A stretch of 40,095 nucleotides of DNA from JAPLVB01 sp964353635 (GTDB lineage Archaea; Aenigmatarchaeota; Aenigmatarchaeia; QMZP01): contig CAYGVS010000008.1 in NCBI GenBank assembly GCA_964353635.1, positions 1 to 40,095 of the forward strand, given 5' to 3'. The translations under genes and the position numbers were made by a program. The notes below the pieces were generated by a model. The model was not told where the DNA came from. It made no database searches and saw only the letters and a list, made by a program, of their open reading frames with translations. Below, in pieces: positions 13,650-21,320 of this stretch (positions within the stretch are counted from its first letter, which is position 1; each line of letters opens with the position of its first letter).

Positions 13650-16286
13650 TTACTCCCCCTTCTGCGTGTGTGTTCGCCTGTGCCTGTGCCCATTCCCCTT
13701 CCTCAAAAAATCATGCAGTCCCCTCTGGTCTGCCTTCTCTTCCTTCAGCAGATCGTCTTCAGTGTAGCCGAGGCCACTTAAAACCCTTAACGCAGCGGGG
13801 ATGACCTGGTTGTTTATGTAGTATTCGGGGTCGTAATTCTTCGCATCCTCTGAGGGCTCTGCGCGCTCTGAGATGGAGCCAGAGCCTTTGGTAATTATGT
13901 AAGAGATGGTGGAGCCTTCCCCAATGAGCCTGCCGCGCTCTATGGCTTTCTTGGCGGCAAGCACGTGTGGGCCGTGCTGCTGGTACTGGCTGAGCGGCCT
14001 GGTTATCTGGCTGTATATTATGAGGTCGTCCATCTCCACTCTGCTGTTGCGCAGCTCATCTATTGTGTTGCGCACTATCTGCGCGGCCTTTTCCGGCGAG
14101 TGGTCCTTCAGGACCGCGAGGAGCACGCGTTCCTGCGTGTTCTTCGCTATGCTGGACCAGTCCCTGCGCACCTTCTCGAATCCGCGGATGGTGATTTTAC
14201 CATCCTGGTCTATGAGTGCGTAGCGCTTTTTGGCAGCCTGGCCGGTCTTCGTGGACACGAATATGCCTGAGTGGTAGAGGTCTCGGAACTCGAGCTCCAT
14301 GATGCCAGGCAGCTTGTCATTGGCTGTCTTCAGGAAGCGCTCAGCGTCTGAGCTTGATTTCACCTTCAGGAAAAGAGAATCCGTGTCCCCGTAGATGACC
14401 ACGTAGCCCATCTTCTCCGCGAGGTCTATTATGAGCTTGATGTAGTATCTGCCCCAGGCTGTTATGGACTGCGCGCACACGCGGGAGTACCAGCGGGAGC
14501 CCGGGTAGGCGTAATAGCCGTAAGAGGCGTTGGCAAGTATCTTCAGGCCGTACTGCCTGTTCTGGAGGTCCTTGTATCTGGGCGAGCCTGGCCTGAGCTT
14601 CTTCATCTCCTTCTTCATCTCTATCCTCCGCTCCATCAGGCCGCGGATTATCTTTGGGATGAAGCCATCATGCTCGGTGCAGTACCAGTGGCCGCTCTCA
14701 TCCGGGACTGAGTTCTTTTTCCTGTCATCATGTTCGTGCTTGCTGCGGCAGCACATGCAGTCCAGGGTTTCAGGAGAGACGTTATGCGTTATGGTTATGG
14801 TTGGGTAAAGGGACTGGAAATCGAACAGGGCGATGTTGTCATGGATGCCTTCCTTGGGCTGGAGGACATAGCCTCCTGTGAATGCAGGATATAGCCTGCG
14901 CTTCTGCACCTCCTGGTACTTGGGCCTGTTCGGGAAGAGCTCCCCGAGGATGTAGGCTTCCCTCATGTAGAGCCATTCCACCAGCTGGGAGTAGCTCATC
15001 CGGGAGACGTCGAACAGGGTCTGTCCTGTTATCCTGGACAGCTCTGCTATCTGGGGGAGCAGGTGCTCCGCAAGCATGAGAGTGAGCTCGGAATCGCGAA
15101 GGCAGTAATCAGCTATCTTCCCGATATCTCTGCCTGACTTCCATGCCTTCTCTATATCCTTCCACTTCATCTTGAGCTTCCCCTCGCCCAGTATCTCCCT
15201 TGCGACCTTGTCAAGGGAGAGGGTCTCTGTCATCAGGCTGGAGCCCAGTATGTTCTCGATGAAATCATAAATGTCCACATGAACCCTTCCGGCGATCTGC
15301 GCGGAGCTCGTGCGCATGCGCTTCTTGAAGACCAGATGGGAGCGGTCGCGCCCCAGATGCGGATGCAGCTTGTGGTGCTCAGCCCTCTCAGCGATCCGCA
15401 GGAAATCATACCGGTCAGAGTTGTAGCCAACGATTATGTCAGGGTCCCTTTCAGAAACGATTTGCCCGAACCTTTCCAGCAGGGCCTTCTCGTCCTGCAC
15501 ATGCTCTGCGCTGGGATGGTTGAGCTTCTTGTAGGTAAGGACCCTGGAGAAGCCTGAGCTGTCCTTGAAGGAGGCCATTATAATCTTCTCCTCCATCTCC
15601 TTGCCTGACGGCTCTTGCGTCGCCTTCTCTCCATCTTGACGCCTTCCTTCCATCTCCTTGCCCGAAGGCGGCTCTTGACGCCTTCCTTCCACTATCTCTT
15701 CCGCGATCTCCAGGTCGAACGCAAGCACCCTGAGCCTGGGAATCCCGTTACCGTTACTTGCTTGCCAGACCCTTGCAGCCTCAATCACCATGTCAGCATG
15801 AAGATCCAGCTGGACCTGCTTGCCCTGGATTTCTATCCAGCTCATGGGAATCAGTCCCATGTCAATAAGGAACCTCCTGTAGAACGTGACCCCATACTCA
15901 TATTCTTCCTTGACGTCCTTCCAGTCCTTCAGAAGGTCCCGGAGCTTGGGGACGTCAGCAGGGTTGTCCATGAAGACCTTTGCCAGATTCACCGGAGCTC
16001 CCAGGTATTTGCGGGAGACCGCCTCCACCTTGGAGGGCTTCCTGCCTTCCACCTCCAGGTTCCTGACCCTCTGCATGAGCTCTTCGGTCTCGGCCTTGTT
16101 CAGCCCGCGGGGCTCTATGTAGAAATAGGGATGGAAGGCTCTGAACAGCGCGACCATGCTTCTGCCATCCTGGAGCTTGGTCCATAGCCTTATCACAGGC
16201 TTCCCGTTGTCCAGGGCATAATCCGCATCGAGAAGGAAGGCCTTTATGGAGCCGTTCTTCCCCGAAGCCTTTCTGGAAGTGGCCAT
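13650..16286 (-). CDS. polB: family B DNA polymerase
   Basis: A replicative polymerase with proofreading. Exo I is LAFDLE (about 188-193), Exo II VGYNSDRYDF (about 286-295), Exo III YCLRDSE (about 394-400). Polymerase motif A is FDFQSLYPT (about 488-496), motif B KILANASYGY (about 582-591), motif C YGDTDS (632-637). The C-terminal QRGLHDFL fits a PCNA-binding (PIP) box. At 878 residues it is longer than most archaeal PolB, largely because of about 34 extra residues (199-232) directly after Exo I. These are encoded by a duplicated palindromic insertion (15590-15692). Catalytic residues are all intact, so the insertion must be tolerated in a surface loop. Confidence 0.97.
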   Translation of the reverse strand: MATSRKASGKNGSIKAFLLDADYALDNGKPVIRLWTKLQDGRSMVALFRAFHPYFYIEPRGLNKAETEELMQRVRNLEVEGRKPSKVEAVSRKYLGAPVNLAKVFMDNPADVPKLRDLLKDWKDVKEEYEYGVTFYRRFLIDMGLIPMSWIEIQGKQVQLDLHADMVIEAARVWQASNGNGIPRLRVLAFDLEIAEEIVEGRRQEPPSGKEMEGRRQDGEKATQEPSGKEMEEKIIMASFKDSSGFSRVLTYKKLNHPSAEHVQDEKALLERFGQIVSERDPDIIVGYNSDRYDFLRIAERAEHHKLHPHLGRDRSHLVFKKRMRTSSAQIAGRVHVDIYDFIENILGSSLMTETLSLDKVAREILGEGKLKMKWKDIEKAWKSGRDIGKIADYCLRDSELTLMLAEHLLPQIAELSRITGQTLFDVSRMSYSQLVEWLYMREAYILGELFPNRPKYQEVQKRRLYPAFTGGYVLQPKEGIHDNIALFDFQSLYPTITITHNVSPETLDCMCCRSKHEHDDRKKNSVPDESGHWYCTEHDGFIPKIIRGLMERRIEMKKEMKKLRPGSPRYKDLQNRQYGLKILANASYGYYAYPGSRWYSRVCAQSITAWGRYYIKLIIDLAEKMGYVVIYGDTDSLFLKVKSSSDAERFLKTANDKLPGIMELEFRDLYHSGIFVSTKTGQAAKKRYALIDQDGKITIRGFEKVRRDWSSIAKNTQERVLLAVLKDHSPEKAAQIVRNTIDELRNSRVEMDDLIIYSQITRPLSQYQQHGPHVLAAKKAIERGRLIGEGSTISYIITKGSGSISERAEPSEDAKNYDPEYYINNQVIPAALRVLSGLGYTEDDLLKEEKADQRGLHDFLRKGNGHRHRRTHTQKGE
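15590..15692 (-). repeat. palindromic element inserted twice in PolB, in frame
   Basis: The first unit has arms GAAGGCGTC and GCCGCCTTC around AAGA (15664-15685 in window coordinates). A second, diverged unit follows, and both are followed by GCAAGGAGATGGA, showing a tandem duplication. It encodes EGRRQEPPSGKEM and a diverged repeat EGRRQDGEKATQEPSGKEM, placed between Exo I and the next strand (KIIMASF), where other PolB proteins have a short turn. Confidence 0.85.
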
Positions 16287-16352
16287 GCTAAAGAGTTGAT
16301 TTAATCATTAAAAAGATTGCGGCCACCCAAAGCGCAATAGCCGGAGGAGCGT

Positions 16353-16745
16353 TCATGTCAGTATTTTCCTCATGTATTCCCTGTCCTCAGCCAGGGCATG
16401 GCATTTCGCGCATGAGCTTCCGGGCCTCGTGAATGCCTTGTCAAAGAAGCCGTCGTCATTGGTGCTCTCGAAGGTGCGGCCGGGAAGCCCTAAATTCTCC
16501 CTCCCGAAGAACTTGATTGTCTTCGGGGTTTTCGCGTCATAATATTCCGCCTTGATACCCAAGTCGTGCTTCATTCCATACCTTTCGAATTTGGCGCTTT
16601 CATAAATCTGCATAAAAGGGATGCTCGAAGGTGGCAGCGGCTTCTTCTGGGGCTCCAAAGCATTCTCGACAAAAATGCCAAAAGCGAAATACAATCCGCA
16701 GCTGATTATTAGTGGGTAGCTCTTGGCGAGTCCAGCAATCTTCAT
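16353..16745 (-). CDS. exported CxxCH protein, paralog 1
   Basis: I start at the ATG at 16745 because a TATA box (CTTATATAAT, about 16768-16777) lies about 25 bases upstream; the longer frame would run through it. An N-terminal signal or anchor helix (KSYPLIISCGLYFAFGIFV) is followed by a soluble domain ending with STNDDGFFDKAF and SSCAKCHALAEDR. The CxxCH near the C-terminus is a c-type heme motif, but there is only one and no obvious second ligand. It shares the closing pattern STNxDGxxD...GSxCxKCH with 17674-18078, so the two are paralogs flanking one gene. Confidence 0.72.
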   Translation of the reverse strand: MKIAGLAKSYPLIISCGLYFAFGIFVENALEPQKKPLPPSSIPFMQIYESAKFERYGMKHDLGIKAEYYDAKTPKTIKFFGRENLGLPGRTFESTNDDGFFDKAFTRPGSSCAKCHALAEDREYMRKILT

Positions 16746-16846
16746 GATATCCGTTGGATGAAGATTATATAAGGTCTGAGTGTTCCTTGGCCTTGTAGCA
16801 TGCCCAGATATCATATATGTATAAGCCTTTCATTCAATTATTATCC

Positions 16847-17677
16847 ATGACAGAAAGCCTCAATCCTGAAGACCACGAATTCATTCCAAATGCTGTAAGG
16901 CTTGCCATTAAAAACGTTGAGAGCCCTGTGAAGCTGAGTTATACCAACCCTGAGATAGAAAAAAGGTGGGAGGATTTCTGCGGGGAGAAGAGGTCCAGGG
17001 ACGATTCCGCAAGGGATGGGGACCTTGTGCTCACTGGTCCCGGGACATGGAGGACTTCTCTTGGAATTCTAAATGTCAAGGCTTTCCATGGGAAGTTCAA
17101 GCCATGGGTCACATCAAGGCCAGCCTATACTGATTCCAACGGGAAGAGGCCAGGGCCTGTCGAGGGATACAATTACTATAGCGTTGGGACAGGAGGCATG
17201 CTCTTTGTAGGTGAGCGTCTGAACCCGAAGTATCTGATGCTCGGTTCAAGGCACTGGAGGGAGGTTGGCGGAGAAATTGACCTTCCGCCTGCAGGCTTCC
17301 TTAAGCTTGATGACCTGGGAGCAGAAGACCCTCTTCTTGCAGGGTACCTCAGGGAAAGCAGGGAGGAGGTTGTCGAGCCTGACAGCCTCCCGAGGCATGC
17401 GGGCGTCACGAAGACGGATAACTGGAGAAACCTTACCATGTGCTATGAAGCCTTTGTTGGCATTGGAGGCATCGAGAAGGCGTTCGATCTCGAGGAGCAT
17501 GAAGGAGGCCTCGTTGTGCTTAAGAGGAAAGCCCCCAAGAAGAGCAAATATAGGGAAGAAGGCCTTTTCATGTATCCCGAGGGGAAGCTGGACTCCTATG
17601 TATCAGACCAGTCAGCAAAAGGAAGGAAATTCGGGGAGAGGGCCTCGCTGCTCCTCAAGTATCATCTGGGTATCTAA
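16847..17677 (+). CDS. Nudix-like protein
   Basis: The ATG at 16847 is chosen because TATGTATAAG at 16817-16826 looks like the TATA box and overlaps the earlier ATG. The 276 residues include LPPAGFLKLDD and, 12 residues later, YLRESREEVVEP, which resembles the Nudix box (the REx2EE metal site) with a longer spacing than usual. Around it GGMLFVGERLNP and LMLGSRHWREVGGEI fit the strands of that fold. Hydrolysis of a nucleoside-diphosphate-linked substrate is inferred and unproven. It is flanked on both sides by genes of the CxxCH paralogs, transcribed in the opposite direction, and overlaps the second by four bases. Confidence 0.6.
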   Translation: MTESLNPEDHEFIPNAVRLAIKNVESPVKLSYTNPEIEKRWEDFCGEKRSRDDSARDGDLVLTGPGTWRTSLGILNVKAFHGKFKPWVTSRPAYTDSNGKRPGPVEGYNYYSVGTGGMLFVGERLNPKYLMLGSRHWREVGGEIDLPPAGFLKLDDLGAEDPLLAGYLRESREEVVEPDSLPRHAGVTKTDNWRNLTMCYEAFVGIGGIEKAFDLEEHEGGLVVLKRKAPKKSKYREEGLFMYPEGKLDSYVSDQSAKGRKFGERASLLLKYHLGI

Positions 17678-18078
17678 ATCTTCACTTTCCTACTGTGGCA
17701 CTTTTCGCAAGGGCTGCCCTTCAATACCTTGACCGCATCATAGATGCCATCGTTGTTGGTTGACAGAAGACGCATGTCTGCTTCCTTGAAGCATTTCATG
17801 GATTCTTCCATACCTTTCTCCAGTTCTTCCATACTCCTCTTTGGGCTATCCAGAAATTTTTTGTAACATTTCAAGTCATTTCCAATTCTGTAGCATGCTG
17901 CCCTCTTGGGCTTTCCGTAACGCCGAATCTCCTCTTTCTCGAATTGACCGCATGGATTCATGTTTACATATGAATGGCGGTATTCGTACCCTTTGTCCAG
18001 TGCTGACTGGGCTATCCCAGCCTCTGTTGGGCAGAGCAGTGCGCCGCCCAGAACGAGACAGCCTATGAGCTTTTTCAT
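17674..18078 (-). CDS. exported CxxCH protein, paralog 2
   Basis: A cleavable signal peptide (MKKLIGCLVLGGALLCPTEA) is followed by about 110 residues with several Cys (NPCGQFEKE, AACYRIGNDLKCYK, MKCFKEAD) and a C-terminal STNNDGIYDAVKVLKGSPCE then KCHSRK. The final CxxCH and the STNxDG pattern match 16353-16745. It could be a small extracytoplasmic heme or metal protein. The extra Cys pairs distinguish it from paralog 1. The expected TATA (GCTTAAATCC, near 18097-18106) is about 25 bases from the ATG. Confidence 0.72.
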   Translation of the reverse strand: MKKLIGCLVLGGALLCPTEAGIAQSALDKGYEYRHSYVNMNPCGQFEKEEIRRYGKPKRAACYRIGNDLKCYKKFLDSPKRSMEELEKGMEESMKCFKEADMRLLSTNNDGIYDAVKVLKGSPCEKCHSRKVKI

Positions 18079-18212
18079 GAAGATTAATTGGGGGAAAGGG
18101 ATTTAAGCTCTTGAAAAGCCATCGTTTAGAAAGGGATTTCCTTGTATATGAACTCGCCGTGGGCGATTTGAGTCGATGCGACACTTTTGCTGTTATCAAT
18201 AGCCGCTCGTGT

Positions 18213-18761
18213 TCACTGTTTGCTCTGAGAAGCAGCGGAGTTCGGCCGAGACTTCTTGAACCTGTCATAGAAATAGCCCAGGGAAATTCCGAAAATGACA
18301 TATTGGACAATGGCCTCAATTAAAGCATAAAAGTCAAAGTAGAATGCGATTCCAATTATCATTGGAAGAATAAACGGAATCAAACCGAGAACAAACGCCT
18401 TGAATACTCCTGATGAACCCGGGAGTTTATTGTAGAAAAACACAAAAACAGCTCCCCAGAATAAGCCTGCTATTATTATGCCAGTAAACTCGTTAACAAG
18501 AACATATCCATAATCAATAACAGCACTTGTGCCCGATATGCTGAGGTTAAGGAATATTACATGAAAAACCGAGGTTATGGCATAAGCAATTAAACCAGCT
18601 TTTATGCCAGGTTTGTAATCGAATTCCTTTCTTCTCCTGTGCATGAAGTAAATCAGTAGAGCAACTATAATCAATACAGTAACAATAATAGCTAAAAGTG
18701 GCAGCATTGAATAGAAGTCTGATGAGCCCACACCTTGCAGCAGTTGATCAAACTGAGCCAT
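18213..18761 (-). CDS. polytopic membrane protein
   Basis: Unrecognised, about 182 residues from the ATG at 18761. The ATG at 18782 falls near the TATA-like TATTTAAAG (about 18784-18792), so the inner start is preferred. Five hydrophobic segments are visible (roughly residues 20-42, 52-74, 82-104, 120-141 and 143-163), with a basic loop MHRRRKEFDYKPG after the first. The tail is Ser- and Lys-rich. It is AT-rich compared with the splicing endonuclease gene upstream. Confidence 0.7.
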   Translation of the reverse strand: MAQFDQLLQGVGSSDFYSMLPLLAIIVTVLIIVALLIYFMHRRRKEFDYKPGIKAGLIAYAITSVFHVIFLNLSISGTSAVIDYGYVLVNEFTGIIIAGLFWGAVFVFFYNKLPGSSGVFKAFVLGLIPFILPMIIGIAFYFDFYALIEAIVQYVIFGISLGYFYDRFKKSRPNSAASQSKQ

Positions 18762-18803
18762 AGTTAATTTTGCATCATGCAACTTTAAATACTTAGCAAA
18801 TGA

Positions 18804-20114
18804 TCACGGTTTCATCCACTCAATCTCGTAGTACTCGTTCCCTGATGTTGGGAGCACAATCTTGCTCAGCACATAATAGGTTATGGAGGTCTCCCTGTCT
18901 GTGATGGAAAGGAGCAGCTGGAGCCCGAGGGATTCGGCTTTTTTCAGTAGTGAGGCAAGCTCCACGCCCCCTATGTGGTCGTCCTCTGAGAAGGCTATGA
19001 GCAGGTAGCGGCCCTTGTCAGCCGCAGGGTCCTCCCTCACCAGGTTCTGGCCGCTCTTCTTCCGCCTGTAAGCCAGGAACTCTGAGATATGGAAGGCCTG
19101 CTTTCCGCGCTTGGGCTTTTCCCCGGCTTCCTTTGTCTCAATCGGGATATGCTCCACTAGGTCGCGCTCAGTGAGCTCCGGGACTGATAGCAGGAAGGTC
19201 TTCTTGACGCTGTGGGCGACGCGGACAGCGCGCGCCCATTCGGAGACCAGAAGCTTCTGCTCCTTCGGGAACACATGGAGCACATGCCTTGAGTGTATCC
19301 ATTCCCTTTCCTCGCCTTCATTCTGCTGCCTGCCAGGCGAAAGCGCAGGGGAGGCTCCTGGGAAGTATATCCTGAAGTGCGAGCCGAACTTGAAGCCTGT
19401 TTTCACCACATACCCCCTAAGCCTCCAGTCCTCGTACACCTCATAGAGCCTTTTCGTGTATTCACGCTTCTTGGAGACCTGGGCAAGTATCTGCTCGCCT
19501 GTGGTAGGCTTGCCTGTCACCGTATCCACGACCTTCAGGCCGAAGTGTTTGGCAAGGAATATGGTCTCCATGAAATCCAAACGAAGGAGGCTGCCGCGCT
19601 CCTGTCTGTACACTCCAAGCTGGCCGAACCAGTGTGTGTTGAAAAGATGCTGGCCCACGTTATCGTCATCAACCACGGAGAAAAGCGAATCCGGATACCA
19701 GTGGGCCTGGCTGGAAAGGGATTCCATCCTGAGCGCATGTGACGGGTAGTGCTTCTCTCCCTTGGCATGCCTGGAACTGTGGATTGAAGGCGACAAGAGT
19801 CGCCTTCCTTCCGAAATCTCTTCGAACTTCTGGAGTATGAGGCCCCTGTCCCTCCAGTCCCTGTATGCGTTGTAGTCAACCATGAGGCGGGGGTTATTTG
19901 CTGCGTAATGGGAGGCTATCTCATTGAAGCCGGCTGGCTGCTCATGGATGTAGCATGTGCCGTTCAGGAAGGTCATGACATAAAGCGCCTCCTCGGGGTT
20001 CAAGAAGACCTTCCCATCCCTGAGTTCGCCGAAGAAGTTCTTCTTCAGCTTCTCCATGCCATCCTCTTCTTCGCACCAGATGCCCTTCTTGGGCTCCCAT
20101 TTCAGGATTATCAT
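18804..20114 (-). CDS. endA: tRNA-splicing endonuclease, three-unit (epsilon-2-like) form
   Basis: Cuts bulge-helix-bulge motifs in precursor tRNA. Unit 1 (about 25-95) is an alpha N-domain: GELRDGKVFLNPEEALYVM to YNAYRDWRDRGL. Unit 2 (about 165-312) is a full alpha unit: YEVYEDWRLRGYVVKTGFKF then FGSHFRIYF, IHSRHVLHVF and VAHSVKKTFLLSV supply the Tyr (250), His (274) and Lys (304) of the active site. Unit 3 (about 340-422) is a beta C-domain without the triad. At 436 residues this alphaN-alpha-betaC order matches the epsilon-2 enzymes of ARMAN archaea, which accept introns at unusual positions. That fits the two-intron tRNA-Met 1 kb away. Residues about 102-110 (EGRRLLSPS) come from a palindromic insertion. 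An ATG at codon 20 is an alternative start. Confidence 0.9.
   Translation of the reverse strand: MIILKWEPKKGIWCEEEDGMEKLKKNFFGELRDGKVFLNPEEALYVMTFLNGTCYIHEQPAGFNEIASHYAANNPRLMVDYNAYRDWRDRGLILQKFEEISEGRRLLSPSIHSSRHAKGEKHYPSHALRMESLSSQAHWYPDSLFSVVDDDNVGQHLFNTHWFGQLGVYRQERGSLLRLDFMETIFLAKHFGLKVVDTVTGKPTTGEQILAQVSKKREYTKRLYEVYEDWRLRGYVVKTGFKFGSHFRIYFPGASPALSPGRQQNEGEEREWIHSRHVLHVFPKEQKLLVSEWARAVRVAHSVKKTFLLSVPELTERDLVEHIPIETKEAGEKPKRGKQAFHISEFLAYRRKKSGQNLVREDPAADKGRYLLIAFSEDDHIGGVELASLLKKAESLGLQLLLSITDRETSITYYVLSKIVLPTSGNEYYEIEWMKP
19786..19807 (-). repeat. palindromic element in frame in the splicing endonuclease
   Basis: Nine-base arms GAAGGCGAC and GTCGCCTTC around AAGA on the plus strand. 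On the coding strand it gives GRRLLSPS, the same reading frame as in PolB and Kae1. It lies in the linker between unit 1 and unit 2. Confidence 0.85.
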
Positions 20115-20131
20115 ACGCCTCGCCTGCCACA

Positions 20132-20150
20132 GAAGGCGCTTCGCACCTTC
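20132..20150. repeat. short intergenic palindrome of the same family
   Basis: GAAGGCG and CACCTTC pair (one G-T) around five bases, 18 bases upstream of the splicing endonuclease ATG. It could influence translation of that gene as an mRNA hairpin. Confidence 0.5.
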
Positions 20151-20227
20151 ACTTTGCAGTTATGCAATATTGGGTCTTTTGATTAAAATAGTGAAGGGTT
20201 AAATAGCTTTTCCCCAAATACCTTTCC

Positions 20228-20584
20228 ATGAGAACAGGGAGGAATATCCTTATTGTAGATGATGATGAGAATGCTATAAAGAGCCTGGAGAATCTTATAC
20301 ATAATGAATGGAGGGATTGCCTTTTCTATACAGCAAGAAATGGAAAGGCAGCCCGGCAACTTTACAGCATTAACAAGCCCTTTTATGCGGCATTTCTGGG
20401 CAAGTGCATGCCGGATGAAGGGGTTTCCCCAGAGCCCTCAACAGGGCTCGGGCTTTCGAAGGATTTTTCCATGGATGACTCGCAGCTGCCTTTGGTTATC
20501 ATCTCGAATGACTTCGTGCCTAGCAATATCGATTTGTACAGGACTGCTTATGCAAACATCCCGAAAATACGTTTCCTTCAATAA
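20228..20584 (+). CDS. degenerate response-regulator receiver domain
   Basis: A stand-alone CheY-like domain of 118 residues. The start NILIVDDDEN has the acidic pocket (Asp 11-12), and PLVIISND supplies the Ser/Thr strand. The position of the phosphorylated Asp, expected just before the KCMP of FLGKCMPDEG, is Gly 58, so normal phosphorylation cannot occur. The C-terminus is short, ending in PKIRFLQ around the conserved Lys. Probably a pseudo-receiver used for protein contacts. A TATA-like TTAAATAG (20199-20206) lies about 25 bases before the ATG. It is divergent from the splicing endonuclease gene. Confidence 0.75.
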   Translation: MRTGRNILIVDDDENAIKSLENLIHNEWRDCLFYTARNGKAARQLYSINKPFYAAFLGKCMPDEGVSPEPSTGLGLSKDFSMDDSQLPLVIISNDFVPSNIDLYRTAYANIPKIRFLQ

Positions 20585-20721
20585 GGCGATGGCCAAGGCC
20601 TGATGGAAATCCTGCATGATATCTCTAACTGTTGCCTTTCAAGAAGCTGACCCCTACATGAATCACAAAGTAACACTTTTAAAGTGATATCACCTAAATT
20701 AGAGATTACGGAGAGATTTGC

Positions 20722-20958
20722 ATGGCAGGGTCATCAATCACAAGCATGATAGTCTTGTTTCTCATATCCATAGGCTTGCTTCTTGGGGGGCAGACAATAA
20801 TCGAGTGGGTCGGCCACCCGTACACTAACCAATCTGCCCTTACCTTGGGCCTTATACTGCTAACGCTGGGCGGGCTTATGCTGTTCACTGTTATATACAA
20901 GGCCATCTATGGCGGAGCCAGCTCACTTCTGGGCTCAAGGAAAAAAAAGCAGGAGTGA
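20722..20958 (+). CDS. small two-helix membrane protein
   Basis: Seventy-eight residues, unrecognised: hydrophobic segments at about 8-25 and 38-60 and a basic tail SRKKKQE, which suggests both termini in the cytoplasm. A GGAGAG ribosome site lies about 9 bases before the ATG and a TTTTAAAG box near 20675. The next feature, the tRNA-Met, is on the other strand. Confidence 0.65.
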   Translation: MAGSSITSMIVLFLISIGLLLGGQTIIEWVGHPYTNQSALTLGLILLTLGGLMLFTVIYKAIYGGASSLLGSRKKKQE

Positions 20959-21053
20959 ATTCCTGGATTCCTTGCAGCACAATTTCTTTAAGCTGATGAT
21001 TCAACGCATGCTCCCTTCCCAGTTCGAAAAATAAGATATGCCTGTGACGGGAT

Positions 21054-21087
21054 TTCCATCACCATGGGGATTTCCCCATAGGTGTTC
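21054..21087 (-). other. T-loop intron of tRNA-Met
   Basis: Thirty-four bases split the T loop (TTCAA before, AT after, near position 58/59 or 59/60). The insert folds on itself: CACC/GGTG and ATGGGGA/TCCCCAT around AA. T-loop introns need a splicing enzyme with relaxed specificity. The exact splice sites may shift by one or two bases. Confidence 0.8.
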
Positions 21088-21130
21088 TTGAACCCGTGGC
21101 CTCCAGATTTCTCACAGCAGATTCATGGTT

Positions 21131-21194
21131 GGAAGGCGGAATTTCGTTGGAAGGCGCCGCTTGGCGCATTCGGTCCACGTTCCGCCTTCATTCC
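21131..21194. repeat. nested palindromic elements in the tRNA intron
   Basis: The outer copy starts with GGAAGGCGGAA and ends with TTCCGCCTTCATTCC. Its loop has been invaded by an inner copy (GGAAGGCGCC, GCTT, GGCGC). An element inside an element is a sign of mobility. Confidence 0.75.
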
Positions 21195-21258
21195 AGTGTT
21201 CCGCTCGTCACTCATAAAGGTAATCTTTTCTTTGGGGTTAGACTTTTCGTCTGTCTTG

Positions 21259-21280
21259 GAAGGCGACAGCAGTCGCCTTC
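21259..21280. repeat. palindromic element in the tRNA intron
   Basis: Same 22-base size as the copies in Kae1, PolB and the splicing endonuclease, with the trailing ATTC(T/C) that also follows the Kae1 copy. Confidence 0.8.
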
Positions 21281-21310
21281 ATTCTTTAATTCGCCACCTT
21301 CAAACAATCC

Positions 21311-21320
21311 NNNNNNNNNN
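21311..21320. other. assembly gap (10 N)
   Basis: Ten unknown bases inside the tRNA-Met intron. The next bases are GCCTTC, so the break probably falls in another repeat copy. The real length is not given by the N count. Confidence 0.95.

Noticed and set aside
15590..15692. Direct repeats in PolB as a CRISPR-like or minisatellite array
   Set aside because: Only two units, in frame in a gene and each built on the palindromic element.
13906..16187. Several long frames on the plus strand opposite PolB
   Set aside because: They are shadows of the PolB gene; the minus frame carries all polymerase motifs.
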